DNA of 64,000 bases, from the NCBI GenBank assembly GCA_009829735.1, contig CM020620.1, positions 28,180,951 to 28,244,950 of the forward strand. The letters run 5' to 3'. The position numbers and the translations under genes were made by a program. Shown one piece after another: positions 50,212 to 61,641 of the stretch (positions are counted from its first letter, which is position 1; every line of letters starts with the position of its first letter). Under the pieces are notes generated by a model. That model made no database searches. It was given only the letters and a program-made list of their open reading frames with translations, and was not told the origin of the DNA. This stretch comes from Pyropia yezoensis (Eukaryota; Rhodophyta; Bangiophyceae; Bangiales; Bangiaceae).

Positions 50212-51054
50212 CCGCTGCAGCATCGACCGCGACAGCGACTGCGACAGCGACAGCGACTGCAGCGGCAGCGACCGCTGCCCGTGGCCCTCCCCCCCGCTGC
50301 TGTCGCTGGGGGCCTGGGACGCCCCCGGGGGGTCGCCGTCAACCCCCCCCCCCCCCCGCCGACGCCCACCGGCATGACCCCGCACCGGCTGTCGCTGCCG
50401 GCGCCGCCCTTTGCGGCCGCCGCCGCCGCCGCCGCCGACGGGGCGGTCGTGGCCACGTGGCGGTCGGCCGCCTCGGCCGAAGCGGCGCCGGGGGGGCGCG
50501 CCTCCCGCCGCGGCCGCGGCGGCGGCGGCGGTGCCGCCGACGCCGCCACCCTCCTGCGCGGCATGACGTGGCCGCCACCCTCCTGCCCACCCCCGTGGGG
50601 GGCGGACGGGGCGGCCGCGCCGGCAGGGGTGGTGGCGTCGGCGGCCGCCGCCACCACGGCGGCGGTGACGGTGACGGCGGTGGCGGCGGCGGCGACGGCG
50701 GCGGTGACGGCGGCGGCAACGGCGGCAACGGCGGTGACGGCGGTGACGGCGGTGGCGGCGGCGGCGTCTGCGGTGGCGGCCACGGAGGCGGTCTCTGCAC
50801 AGGCGGCGGCGCAGGACGACCCGGCGGCGGCAGAGTCGGCGGCGACGGCGGCGGCGCTGCGGGCGCGGGACTATGAGTGCAGCGGCTGCGCGCGCGATGA
50901 CTTTACGGTGGTGACGCTAGAGGAGCTGGCGGCCATGTTCAAGCGCGTTGGCGAAGCCGCCGCCGCCGCCCCGCAGGTGCCGCCCCCGCCGTTTGACGTC
51001 CTCTCCATGGTCGGCCGGGTGCTGTCGTGGGTGCGCCCCCCGGCGGCGGCGTAG
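49973..51054 (+). CDS. Polyglutamine/polyalanine-rich protein, function unknown
   Basis: The frame ending at TAG 51052-51054 carries a Gln-rich part (about 13 consecutive CAG codons at 50170-50209), then Pro and long Ala/Thr/Val runs. It ends in a non-repetitive tail that looks real: ARDYECSGCARDDFTVVTLE, then ELAAMFKRVGEA and FDVLSMVGRVLSWVRP. This frame has no good ATG close by. An ATG at 49973 (MLRYLLSARSAGSQAAADRD) lies in another frame that reads the CAG tract as polySer. A sequencing indel or short intron between 50090 and 50115 would join them. The 5' limit is therefore uncertain. A nuclear regulatory protein is a guess only. Its 3' end faces the oxidoreductase gene. Confidence 0.45.
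50170..50209 (+). repeat. (CAG)13 trinucleotide repeat
   Basis: Thirteen uninterrupted CAG units, encoding Gln in the frame of the conserved C-terminal tail. Confidence 0.95.
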
Positions 51055-51398
51055 CGGGTCGTTCCCGCAACTGTGGCCGCCACCCCCCCCCAACTGTGAG
51101 GGGGTAGATGGCAGACGTCAGACGCCAGCGCCGCGGCGTTCCCTCCCCAGGGCGTGCCGTGGGCGTGTGTCGTACATACAGGTGAACCGATTGCGACTCT
51201 TTCTTCTCTGGCTATGTATGTATGTGACTTGTGAGTACAAAGAAATAAAAGAACAAAAAAGAGAAAAGGGGCCCGAAACAAGGAAACACAACGACGCACT
51301 GAGTCTTGGCGGGACGAGGACGGCCTCATTCCAGTCCGCTGTCCTCCTCCATCACCTCACCCGAAAAAAGAAAAGAACCACTATCCCCCTTCCCCCCC
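51055..51398. promoter_or_regulatory. Shared 3' region of two converging genes with poly(A)-type signals
   Basis: On the plus strand TATGTATGTATGT (51213-51225) is followed by AATAAA (51244-51249) and an A-rich stretch. This is a good candidate for 3'-end formation of the polyQ gene. The AT-rich patch stands out from the GC-rich surroundings. The oxidoreductase gene ends 150 bp further on the other strand. Confidence 0.5.
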
Positions 51399-52470
51399 CT
51401 ACGTCTCCTTGGCCGGGTAGACGACCCGCCCCTCAACGACCGAGCGGTAGAGCACGTCGACAATCCGCTGCGTCGCGACGGCCTCGGCGGCCCAGGCGGC
51501 CGACGCCGCCCGCCCCGCGTCGCCGCCGCGGACGGCGGCGGCAAACGCGTCGACCATATGGACGGGCTGGTTGCGGCCACCCCCGGGGACGGTCGCCACC
51601 TGGGTGGATGGGTAGACAACGGAGAGGGGGCGGGGCGGCAGCGGCGCCGCGTCTGCCGCCGGCACCGCCGGCACCGCCGGCGCGTCATTGTCCACCGACG
51701 CGGTGCGGGTGAGGGTGTATGTATCGTCGGCCGACACGGCCACCCCCGGCGGCCGCAGGGGGCCCAACACAAAGTGCGTCGACGCGGGCGGGATGACAAA
51801 GCCGTCCACCGTCAGGGCGGCGTCGTCGCCAACGAGCGTGTAGGTCTGCCGGAGGCCGCTGCCAAAGTCCACATCAAACGACAGGGTCACCCCGCACGCA
51901 AACTCCACCAGCGCCGCCACCGTCAGCAGCACCCGTGGCGCAGCCCCCTCTTTTGCTGCCGCCCCGTCCGCGGCGCCGCCGCCGTCGCTGTCTGTCCACC
52001 GGCCAACGCCATAGGCACACACCATGGCCGACGCCGCCTCTGCGCCGAGGTAGTAGACCGCCACCCGCGCGCAGTACCAGCCGAGGTCACCGAGCGCCCC
52101 GTGGGGCTCCAACGCCGGATCCCCCCGGATGTCCCCCGCAACCGGCACGGGAGCACAAAACGCCGCCACCACCCGCCGCAGGCGGCCGACGCGGCCGGCG
52201 GCGAGCGCGTCCCGGACCGCCCCGGACCGGGGGGCGTGCGGCCAGTGGGTGCCGTCGAGAAAGACGACGCCCGCGGCGGCGGCGGCGTCGGCAATCGCCG
52301 CCACCTCCCCTGCCGCCGCAAACGGCTTGTCCACCAGCACGTGCTTGCCTGCCCCCACCGCGGCGAGCGCCCAGCGGGTGGCCAGCGCCGTCGGCAGCGG
52401 GATGTACACGGCGTCCACGTCGGGGCGCGCGAGCAGGGCGGCGTAGTCGTCCAGCGCCGCCACCGGCGGC

Positions 52471-52518
<48 letters not shown>

Positions 52519-52679
52519 GCCAGGTGCGTGGCCACAAAGGCGGCTGCCCGGTCGGCGCTGCGGCTGGCCACCGCGGTGACCACACCGCCCGACTGGGCGT
52601 CGCGGATGGCAGCGACAAACGAGACGGCAATGGAGGCGGGGGAGAGGATGCCCCACCGCAGGGGGGCAGTGTCCGCCAT
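51399..52679 (-). CDS. Gfo/Idh/MocA-family NAD(P)-dependent oxidoreductase (426 aa)
   Basis: It starts at ATG 52679-52677 (MADTAPLRWGILSPASIA). Residues 8-20 form the Rossmann start (GxxxxASIA). VASRSADRAAAF closes the second strand, and AVYIPLPTALATRWALAAV is followed by the DKP motif (about 117-119, EKP in most members) whose Lys is catalytic. DGTHWPHAPRSG and GALGDLGWYCARVAVYY are the family's C-terminal-domain signatures. They look most like the plant At4g09670 type, whose substrate is unknown. About twelve consecutive Gly are inserted after residue ~57. No signal or transit peptide is evident, so it is probably cytosolic. The upstream ORF extension lacks coding character. It diverges from the DUF1818 gene. 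Confidence 0.88.
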
Positions 52680-53537
52680 GGTGGCGAGGCCCAGAGCAGT
52701 GGGAAGGAAGGGGGTGGGGGAAGAGGTTGCTGCAAGGGCGGGGGGGGGGGGGGGGAGAAGAGGTGGTAGAAGGTTGAGGGGAAACGGGGTGAAAGGTGGG
52801 TAGAGGGATGGAAAAGAAAGGTAGGGGGTGGCATTCGTTGTCACCGCCGCCTAGATATAGGCCCCACCAGAGGACCTCCGACCGCCGCGTCCACAGCTGC
52901 CGTCCCCCTTGGCAAAAGGCTCAGCTCCCGTCAAGGTGCGCTTCAAGCGCGGCGTGCATCCGCAGCAGGCCACCCAGCGGTACCACGGAAGCCCCGTGGC
53001 TGTCAACCAAAGCTAACAAGGTCGCACGGGGGTCGCACCGAGGCACTCGAGAAGGTGCAAACGATGCGACCCCAGGTGCACATCTGCGAGGTCCAGCGTG
53101 TGCCAGTGCACTCCAACACCTGGTGATGGAATGTCAACCCGTGACTGAAAGAAGATCAACACTGGATCCACAAATTTACACAAGTTGAAAAATGGATGAC
53201 GAGATATTCAGGAAGGGACACTCACCTGACATCCAATTCCACCACTGGATACGCAATATCTGGCCCCCAGAGCTCGAGATTGGCGAAGGGCACCCTCTGC
53301 CGAAGTGACGCCGGGACGCGGCCGCGTGGATCGGATGCGATGGTGGCGTCGGTTCCCTCGAGGCTGTCCCTGTCGCTGCCCTTCGCTCGTTCACGCCGTG
53401 GCCGCCCACCCCTGCCGCCGCGTCTGTCCCGCCTGTCGGCGCGTCGCGCAGTGTCCACCCCACCTTCCTCCTCTCTCACTGCTCGTTACTCTTTTTTTCA
53501 TTTCTCTGTCCCCTTGGTCCTTTCGTCCACGCCCGCC
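52680..53537. promoter_or_regulatory. Divergent promoter region between oxidoreductase and DUF1818 genes
   Basis: This 858-bp region serves two gene starts pointing apart. It contains the inverted pair GGGGTCGCA (about 53029-53037) and TGCGACCCC (53065-53073), a lower-GC patch (53110-53280), and a pyrimidine-rich stretch (CTCTTTTTTTCATTTCTCTG, about 53488-53507) directly upstream of the DUF1818 start. No TATA box is obvious. Confidence 0.45.
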
Positions 53538-54656
53538 ATGGCCCCAGCCGCCCCCGCTTTTGTCCCGGCCGCCGCTGCCCTGCCCACCCGCGGCGCCTGG
53601 GCGGTCGCCCCGTCCCGCCGGTCGCCCCTCCCCGCCCGCCCGCGCCGGGCGCGTGCGGGTGCCCGGCTGACCTCCATCCCGGCTGTCACCGCGTTGGCGG
53701 CGGCAGACGGCGGCGGCGCGGCGGCCAAGCCCGATTCGGACGCGTCCTACGACACGGCCCGCTCGTCGGGCGACGCGATGCGCGATGAGCTCAACCGGCA
53801 GCTGGCCGACCGCTCCGCGACGAGCGCCCGGGTGGAGAGCGAGCTGGCAGACATGTCGGCGGCGCTGGGCGACCTGATCGCCGAGATCCGTGGGGTGCCC
53901 GCGTCTGCCACGCCCGCCGCAGCGCCGGTGCCGTCCGTGTCGGTGCCAATGTCGGCCAAGGTCACCTCCTCCTCCTCCTCCTCGTCGACGGCGGTGGTGA
54001 GCGAGGACGCGGGCGTGGAGCCGTACATGGACCCGTCGACGTTTGGGATGGACTCGACGGCGGGCTGGCAGACCCTCCAGTCGGAGAATGACCTCCCGTC
54101 GGGGCCCGACGGGGAGCCCGCCAATGCGTTCCGCATTGAGTGTGACGCGCACGGCTGCTCGCTCATCATGCAGCCCGACGCGGGGGAGCCGACGGGGGCG
54201 GGCGTGCGGAAGCAGTTTGTCTACTCGGGCGACGGCTACCGCGTCGGGTACGACCCCGAGAGCCCCCGTTCGTACTGTGGCATGGTTGGCACCAGCGAGT
54301 GGCTGCTGGCGCTGGACCGCGATGAGGTGGGCCACCTCAAGCGCCTGCTGCTGGCGCTCAAGAAGAAGATGCGGCGGATCGCGAGCGGGGAGGAGGACGC
54401 GCCCAAAAAGGGGAATGTCGGGCGCGCCCGCCGCAGCGGCGACGGCATGTTCCACGAGCGCATCAGCAGCTGGGAGGGCGACACGCCGGTGAGCGTGGAG
54501 CTCGAGTCCAAGCTCATGTGGGTACAGGCGTTTGGCGTCCCCGAGGCGTATGGCGTGCGGGTCATCCTCATGGAGCGGAGGCAGGCAGAGGGGGTGTGGC
54601 CGGCGACGGTTGTGCCGGGGCTGCTGTCCGCTGTGGCCAAGCTGCGGATTGAGTGA
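53538..54656 (+). CDS. DUF1818-domain protein, nuclear-encoded and probably plastid-targeted (372 aa)
   Basis: I chose ATG 53538 because it follows a pyrimidine-rich leader and opens an Ala/Pro/Arg-rich, acid-poor N-terminus (to about residue 55) typical of plastid transit peptides. A coiled-coil-like stretch (residues ~75-115, MRDELNRQLADR, ESELADMSAALG) and a Ser-rich linker follow. The C-terminal ~150 residues match DUF1818 of cyanobacteria and plastids: GDGYRVGYDPESPRSYCGMV, SEWLLALDRDEVGHLKRLLL, and after an insert ELESKLMWVQAFGVPEAYGV, then RQAEGVWPATVVPGLL. The family's biochemical role is not established. Cyanobacterial members are much shorter, so the N-terminal half is a eukaryotic addition. 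Ends at TGA 54654-54656. Confidence 0.85.
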   Translation: MAPAAPAFVPAAAALPTRGAWAVAPSRRSPLPARPRRARAGARLTSIPAVTALAAADGGGAAAKPDSDASYDTARSSGDAMRDELNRQLADRSATSARVESELADMSAALGDLIAEIRGVPASATPAAAPVPSVSVPMSAKVTSSSSSSSTAVVSEDAGVEPYMDPSTFGMDSTAGWQTLQSENDLPSGPDGEPANAFRIECDAHGCSLIMQPDAGEPTGAGVRKQFVYSGDGYRVGYDPESPRSYCGMVGTSEWLLALDRDEVGHLKRLLLALKKKMRRIASGEEDAPKKGNVGRARRSGDGMFHERISSWEGDTPVSVELESKLMWVQAFGVPEAYGVRVILMERRQAEGVWPATVVPGLLSAVAKLRIE

Positions 54657-55173
54657 GGGGGGGAGGAGGGGGGGCTGGCGGCGGCTGCAGCAGCAGCAGC
54701 AGCGGCAGCAGCAGCAAGGGGCGGGGGGCGAGTGGGTGGGCGGACGTGAGGGCGGGAGAGCATAGGGGGGGAGGGGTTGAATGCGAGATGATGCGAGGAC
54801 ATATGTAGTGACGCGCGGCGTTGTGTGCCCATATTTTTCTTTCCGACCTGCATGTAGGGGGGTGGCTCCGACGGAGGGGACCGACGGACCCTGCAGGCGG
54901 GGGGCGGTGAACCTGCGCGACGGCCGCTGCCGCTTGGCAGGCGGCCTGCCTCCCGTCCTTTGCCGTGTGAGCCACGCTGGTGGATTGGCTGTACGGCCAT
55001 GGTCATGGACATGGTTTGCGCCGCCCCTCTCTTTTTTTTCTTATACCCCACCCTCCGTCGACGTCCATGTCAAGCGCGCGCGCACGGCCACCCGCGTGCG
55101 CGCACGACGGGGCATCCCCGCCCCTCCCTCCCCCCCCCCCCACCTCACCCCCACTCCCACTCTACTCTTTCCA
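54657..55173. other. Shared 3' region of DUF1818 and membrane-protein genes
   Basis: It contains a CAG-type repeat (about 54687-54716) and a T-rich stretch near 55031-55043. No gene supported; both flanking genes end here. Confidence 0.5.
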
Positions 55174-56622
55174 TCACACCGGGCTCTTGCCGCCGCCACT
55201 GTCATGGTCGGCGGCGTCCCCCCCCCACCCCCCCCCCCCCCCCTTCCCCCTCCCCCCCCCACCGCTCCCGCGCCCGGAGCGCCACCCCCCCCGCCGCCAC
55301 GGCGGCGGCGACCAACACGCCCACCCCCCCCAGCCGCCCACCGCGGCGGCCACCGCCCACCCCCGCCCCCGCACGCCCACCACCTCCCCCGTCACGCCGC
55401 CCGCCGCCGCCGCCGCCGCCGCCACCGCCGCCGCCAACTCCACGACGACGACCAGCACCACCGCCGGCAGGGCGGCGGCGCCGCTGTACGGCACGCCCCC
55501 CGCGGCGGCCTCGGCCACCACCACCCCCACCGCCGCGGCAACGGCGGCGGCGGGCGACGGCGGAGCGGGGGTGATGGTGGTGGTGGTGGTGGCCGCCGCC
55601 GCCGCCCCCACCGCCGTGCGGAGCGCCGCGTAGGCGGCGGCGGTGGTGGTGGTCTGCGTCGCCACCGCCAGCGACGCCGCGGCGAGGCGGGTGGCCGCCG
55701 CGGAGTGGGCGGCGGGGAACCAGCGGGTCCCACCGGTGGCGGAGGGGGGCGTCGGCGCGCCGACCGCGGCGGCAGCGGCGGCGGCCGCCGCCGCTTCCGC
55801 CGCCGACGCGGCGGCGGGCGGCAGCGGCAGCGGCCCGCCGTCGTCGTCCATGTCCTTGCCACCGCGGGGGGCGTCCCCCCCCCCCTCCGCCGCCCCCTCC
55901 GCCTCGCCCTGGCGGCGACGGCAGCGGCGGCGGTGGGGGCTGGTGGGGGCGCCCCCGGCTCGGCCGCCGGCGTCGGCGCCCCCCAAAAGAAGGACCCGCG
56001 CCGCCCCCACCCGCCAGGCGGTACAGGCCGCCAGGGCCACCGCCACCGCCGGCAGGAGCAGCTGGTTGACCCCCGCCACCGACCCGCCCCGCGGGGAGAC
56101 GGGCGCCGCCGCCGCCGCGACGACCGCCACGACTGCCGCCGCGACGCGGACGCCCAGCAGCGCGGCGGCGGGGAGGACGGGCGACGCCGCCACCTCCCGC
56201 CACCGGGGGCGCCGCCCCCACAGCCACCCCCGCCGCCGCCACCCCGCCGCGCCGCCGCCGTCGCCGCCGTCGCCGCCGTCGCCGCCGTCGCCGCCGTCGG
56301 CTCCGCCACCCCCACGGGTGGCCCACCCCCAAGTGGGGGTGGCGGCGGCCGCCGCCGCGCCGCCCCCCTTGTCCCACCCGCCCCCACGGCCCGCCGCCGC
56401 CGTCCCCCTCCCCGCCCCCCCCCAGCCCCCCCGGTCCGCCTCGTCATCCGCCTCGTCCCCGCCGTCGCTGTCGTCGCTCGAGTTGGACCACACCTCCGCC
56501 GCCCGCCGCCGCCCACCGCCGCCACCGCCACCACCGCCACCACCGCAACCACCGCCGCCGCCACCACCCCCACCGCCGCCAGCCATGCCCAGGCTGATGG
56601 TCTCCCACACGGAACGGCCGGA

Positions 56623-56656
<34 letters not shown>

Positions 56657-57489
56657 CCAGACGCGGGCGCCGCCGCCAGCGTCGGCGTCGGCGACGGCGA
56701 TGCCACCCCGCCGGCGGCGGCCGCCCCCACCCCCGCCCCCCTCGACGGGAGTCCCGACGGCGGCAGCCGCGCCACCGCCGGCGGCGGGGCCACCCGCAGG
56801 GGCGTCGCGTGTGCCGCGGCCGTCCCGTCGCCGCTGCCCGTGGCCGCGGCTGCCGGCGACAGTGACGACGCCGGTGGCGCGGCGGCGGCGGCCGCCGCCG
56901 CAGCGGCCTGGCCTGGCGGGACGGCCGCGACCGTGGGCAGCGGCACGCCCCCCCCCCCGCCGCCGCCGCCGCCTCCGCCCCCACCTCCCGGAACACCCGG
57001 AACGAGGGGCGGTGACGGCGGTGGCCCGCCGAGGGGCCACCCCGCCCCCCCGCCGCCGCCGCCGCCGCCGCCGTCGGTGCCGCCGCCACCGGCAGTGGCC
57101 CACCGCGGGCGCTCCCGCCGGGGCGACGCGGCGCCCGCCAGCGGCGTAATGTCCACCGACGGCAGGTGGGTGAGGGCGGGCTGCCCGCCGTCGCTGCTGC
57201 CGCCGCTGCCGCCGCCGCCGCCGTCGCTGCCGCCGTTGCCGCCGTTGCCGCCGTTGCCGTCGTGGCCGCCTCCACTGGCGCTGCCGCCGCCGCCGCCGCC
57301 GTCGACGACGCCGACGCCCGCGGCGGCAGCGGCGGCGGCGGGTGGGGGTGGCGGCGGCGTCAGTGGCAGCCGAGGGGCCGTCGTCGCCGCCGCCGCCGCC
57401 GACGCCGGGGCAGCCGGTGTGGAGGGGTCGGCCGGGGGAAGGGGAGGGGGGGTGGCGGGCGGCGGCGTCGTCGTTGGTACGGGCACCAT
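55174..57489 (-). CDS. Probable multi-pass membrane protein with acidic segment (771 aa)
   Basis: The frame is open for 978 codons. I start at ATG 57489-57487 (MVPVPTTTP), since upstream is pure Pro/Arg. Residues 1-330 are Pro/Ala/Gly low complexity. Then comes an acidic motif (SNSSDDSDGGDEADDEADRG, about 333-352), a basic Trp-rich patch (WRRRGWLWGRRPRWRE) and hydrophobic stretches at about 433-463 (VLPAAALLGVRVAAAVVAVV), 475-495 (LLLPAVAVALAACTAW) and 672-697 (ALPAVVLVVVVELAAAV), with another Ala-rich one near 600. No family recognised. The low-complexity parts may hide indels, but the frame survives several G/C runs, which supports real coding. Confidence 0.45.
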
Positions 57490-59246
57490 GGCCGGCAGGG
57501 GACGGCGGCGGCCGCCGGCGGGTGATGGGCGGACTGCCAGTGGGGTTGGGCGTGGGGGACGCGTAGGAGCGCGGTCGTGGCCGAGTGGCAGGGAGTGGCG
57601 GCGGTGGGTGGGGAGCTCCGGTGGAGCGGCGGGCCGGGCAGGGCGGGTGGTGGCGGTTGGTGGCGCGGGGTGGCGGTGACGGCGGGCTGGGTACCCCACC
57701 ACCGCCGCACTTTTGCCGCGGTGGGGGCACGGCGAGGGGAGCGGGTACAGACGGGGAAGAGGAGGGGCGCGGGGTTGTGGAGGGGCGTGGGGGGGGAAGG
57801 CAAGGGGGGGGGGAGGCGGTGGCGGCGGCCGTAGACGGGCGCGCGCGCCGGGGTTTGTGCGCGGTGTGGGTGGAGCGGAAGAAGAGGCGGGCGGGGGGGG
57901 GGGGGACCGGCAGGCGCGGATGGCGCCGCCGACGCTCCCGTGGCGGGACGGGGTGGGGGCCGCGGCGGGGGCGGCGGGGGCCGCCCTTGTCACCGCCGGC
58001 GGTGCGCGGCGTCGGGGGTGGGGGGGTGAGGGGGGGGGGGGCGGAACGCGGGGGGGCAAGCCGCCGCCACCCGCTGCCGCCGCCCGGCGCCTGCTGCCGC
58101 CGCTGCCCACCGCTGCCGCCGCCGCCGCCCGCCCTGTTGCCGCTGCCGCCGCCGCCCGCCGCCGCCGCCGCCGTCACTGACTGCCGGTACCCCCCAGTGG
58201 GCACGGCGCTCCTCCATTGAGGGGTTGGACTGGTAGTCGCGGGGGGGGGTGGGGGGGTGGCTGGTGGAGACGGTTGATGGGGGCGGCGGGGGGGGCGGCC
58301 GGTGCAACACGCGCCCTGCGGGTCGGGAGCGACCCCGAGCGGGCGGCGGGGGAAGCGCGTCGGCGAGGGCGGGGGGGGGGGGTATCTGCGGAGCGGGGAG
58401 CGGCCGCGAAAGCGGCCGCTCCGCCGGCCTCTTGAGGGCGGTCGCGGCAACGCTTTGGGCGCGGCGGGGGCGGTGTGGAGGAGGAGGGGGAGGGGGGGGG
58501 GAGGGGGAGGGAAGAGCGGGAGCGCAGGCTGTTGGGTGGGAGGGAGGGTGGGTGTGGGTGGGCGGGGTGGGAGGGCGTCCACTGTGGCGGTTCAACGGGG
58601 GGCACGGCGTGCGGCGACGCCAAGGGGGGATGCTGGCAAGGCAGGGGGGGATGGGGAGTGGGGAGGGGGCTGCGGTGTTGGGGGGGCGGGAGGGGATGGG
58701 CGTGGGGGGTGGGCAGGGGGGCGACGGCCAACCGGGGGGGGGGGGGGGTGGGTGGGTGGAGTGGCAGACGGTGCGGCCGCTGACGTGGCTGGCCGGGCTG
58801 GCGCAGCCCCTCACCCCCCCCCCCCCCAACCACCGTGTGCCCCCCCCGCGCCCGCTCCACCGGCAGCGCCCGGCCGGCGCGGCCGCCGCCCCTGTCACCG
58901 CCGCCGCTCCTGCCACGCCCGCCCGTCGTCGTCAACAGACGCAGCGGCGGCGGGGGGCACGCCAGTGTCGGCGACGAGGGCGGGGGGGGGGGAGGGGGTA
59001 AGCAGCGGGAGGGCGGTAGGTGTGGAGAGAGTAGAGGGGGGCGACGGCGGCACGGCGCGGGCGGGCACACACCGCCACCGCCGCCCGTGGCTACCTACCG
59101 CCACCGCCACCGCCCCCACCGCCTGCAGCCGCGCCATCCCCAGCCACCACCACCACCGCCGCCGCCGCCGCGGCCGCCGGTACTGCTGCCGCCATGCACA
59201 CACGCACCCGCCGCCGCCGGGACACCCCCCCCACCCCCCCCCCCCC

Positions 59247-59282
<36 letters not shown>

Positions 59283-59610
59283 GAGGGCGAGGGGGGGGGG
59301 AGAGCGGGGGGGGCCACGCAACGCCACCGCCACCCCCCCCCGCCACCGCCCGTGGCAATGGCCGCCGCCGCCGTCGCCGCCGTCACGGGGGGGGGGGCGC
59401 GACCGTCTGGGCGTCGGTCCCCACTGCCCACACGCCCCATCCTCCACACACCCCCCCCCTCCCCTCTCCCCGCTCACTCCCGCCTTGCCCGCCCTCTGTG
59501 GGACCTGTCGCCCCGCCGGGAGGGGGGGGGGGGCGGATGACAGTACCAGCAGAGGGGGGCGGGGGGGGGGGGGGGGGGGGGGGGCGGGGTGCGTCACGGG
59601 GAGGGCCGAG

Positions 59611-59646
<36 letters not shown>

Positions 59647-60686
59647 GATAGGGGAAGCGGGGGACGCCGCGCGGCGGCAGGCCTGCGGCAACGGCCGCGG
59701 CGGCGGCAGCAGCAGCGACTGGAGACGCCAGACGGCCGCCCATCGGCGGGGTCCCCCCCGCGCCCCCGCCGACCGACGGCAGTGGCGGCGGCGGCGGCGG
59801 CGGCGGCGGCGACGGCGCCGCTCAGAGGCGGCGGCGGGCGGCGGCAGTTGCGTGGCCACCCCCACCACCGGTCGGGGGGGGGGGCGGATCCCCAGTGGCG
59901 GTCGGGGGGGGGGCGGATCCCCAGTGGCGGCGAGCGGGGGGGGGGGGACTGCCGGTGGCAGACGCACCGGCGGGCACGGGCGGTCCCAGCGGGCGGCGGC
60001 GGCGGCGGCCACCGGCGGTGCCCCATGGGGCCCGTCCCCGCCCACGCCGCCCCTTCCCCCCAGGCCTCCCCCACCGCCGCCACCTCACGCCCCCCCGCCC
60101 CCGCTCCACTTCCCCACCGTCCCGCCGCATGGCGGGAAGACCCAACGGGGAGCGCGGCGGCGGCGGCGGCGGCGGCTCACCTGCGCCCCCCTCCCCGCAC
60201 CGGCAGGCAAGTGGGAGGTGGGGGGGGTGGGGGGGGGAGGGTGCCACCGCCAACCAGGCCACCAATCCACCACCAACGCCCCCTTCACCCCCCCTGTCCC
60301 TGCCGGTGGGGGGGTGGGGGTGGGGTGGTGGGGGTGGCGGCTGCGGTGGGCGGCGACCGTGTCCCCAACGGGAGGGGCGGGGGCAGCGCGCGCGCGTGCG
60401 CTGCGTGCAGAGAGCGGGAGGGGGGGAAGAGGGGGGAGGGGGGCGGGGGGGGGGGGGGGCGCGTGCGTACGACGGTGCGGGTGGGGAAAAAGGGGGGGAG
60501 CGGGAGAGAGACGGCAGTGGGGGGGGGCGGTGGGGGTGGACAGGCGGCGGTGCCGTCGAGTCCACCTCCCTCCCTCCCCCCCCCCCCCCCCCCCCCCGGG
60601 CCCCCCCCCCGCCGGCTGGGGGGCGGGACACGGGGGCGGGGGCGGCCGCGGGGGGGCGCGTCGGCAGGCCCCCCGCAAGCGGCCGC

Positions 60687-60719
<33 letters not shown>

Positions 60720-61380
60720 GAGGGGGGAGGGGGGAGTGGGGCGGGGGGGGGGGCACTGCCCCGCCCTGGAGTGGTGCCTGCCACGCAAAAGAGCCCGTGG
60801 CGGTCGTGGTGGGTGGAGGGGGGCACAAGGTAAACAGGCGCGGGGTAGATAGGGACAGCGGCGGTGCGGGAGCCCGCCGGCGTGCGTCCCCCCTTCCCCC
60901 CTTCCACCGCCGCCACCCGGTGGCGTTGGGCGGTTGAGGGGAGGGGGGGGGGGCAGCGGGGTCACGGCGTCGAGGGGGGGGGGGGGGGTGGACCCCATGG
61001 CGCGACCGCCAACGGGCGTCGGTGGGACACGAGGGGGGGGGGGGGGGGTTGAAAGAAGGAGGGGAGGCGGGGAGGGGGGGGGGTCGGGGGGCGCTTCCGT
61101 TGGGGCAGCCGCGTCGTTGGCACGCGCCGGCAGGGACGGCGTGGTGCCAGGTCCGCCGCCCCCGCCCCCCCCCCCCCCCCCCGCTGAGGACAACACCCCC
61201 TTGCGTGGCCAGCGTGGCGCCACCCACAGCGCTCCCGTGGGGGCGTGACCGCGCGGGGAAGCGCCGCGCGGTGACCAGTCCGCGGGCCGTCACGCGCGTA
61301 CCTGCTTACAGTAGCGTAGGTATCGCAAGTACGTACTAACCTGCGGCGACCAAGAGTCCGTGTGCGTGGGACACAACGGC
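57490..61380. other. G/C homopolymer-rich DNA without supported genes
   Basis: Runs of more than 10 G or C occur every few hundred bases. ORFs of 400-700 codons are open on both strands, but their products are almost only Pro, Gly, Ala, Arg and His with no conserved motif. I reject them as genes. Confidence 0.5.
59234..59280. repeat. C15-G32 homopolymer palindrome
   Basis: Fifteen C are followed directly by thirty-two G, giving a perfect 15-bp-arm palindrome with no spacer. Confidence 0.9.
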
Positions 61381-61606
61381 ACAGCGGGGGGGAATGCGGT
61401 CTTTTCCGATAGGAAAGATATGTAGGGGCGGCCCAGGAATGCGCATTGCGTCTGTGCGAGGCCGCCAAAAACGAAAACCGGGTGCGCATTTCCTATATTA
61501 CTACGAAAAAGTGGTGGTTCGATTACCAGGGATTGTCAAGGGTATCACTTTTTTCAAAAGCGTAGGAGTATTGGGCCTCTGGCGCAGTGCGTACGCGATT
61601 ACATCG

Positions 61607-61641
61607 GGCTCGTTTATATCCACCCTGGATATGAACGAGCC
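61607..61641. repeat. 16-bp-arm hairpin with 3-nt loop
   Basis: GGCTCGTTTATATCCA, then CCC, then TGGATATGAACGAGCC. The arms pair at 15 of 16 positions, with one T-G mismatch that would be a wobble in RNA. Confidence 0.9.

Noticed and set aside
57585..60937. Very long ORFs (up to 700 codons) on both strands
   Set aside because: Pure low complexity, open in several frames at once; no conserved segment.
61575..61600. TGGCGCAGTGCGTAC resembling a tRNA A box
   Set aside because: No B box downstream and no cloverleaf; the downstream hairpin is too long for a tRNA arm.
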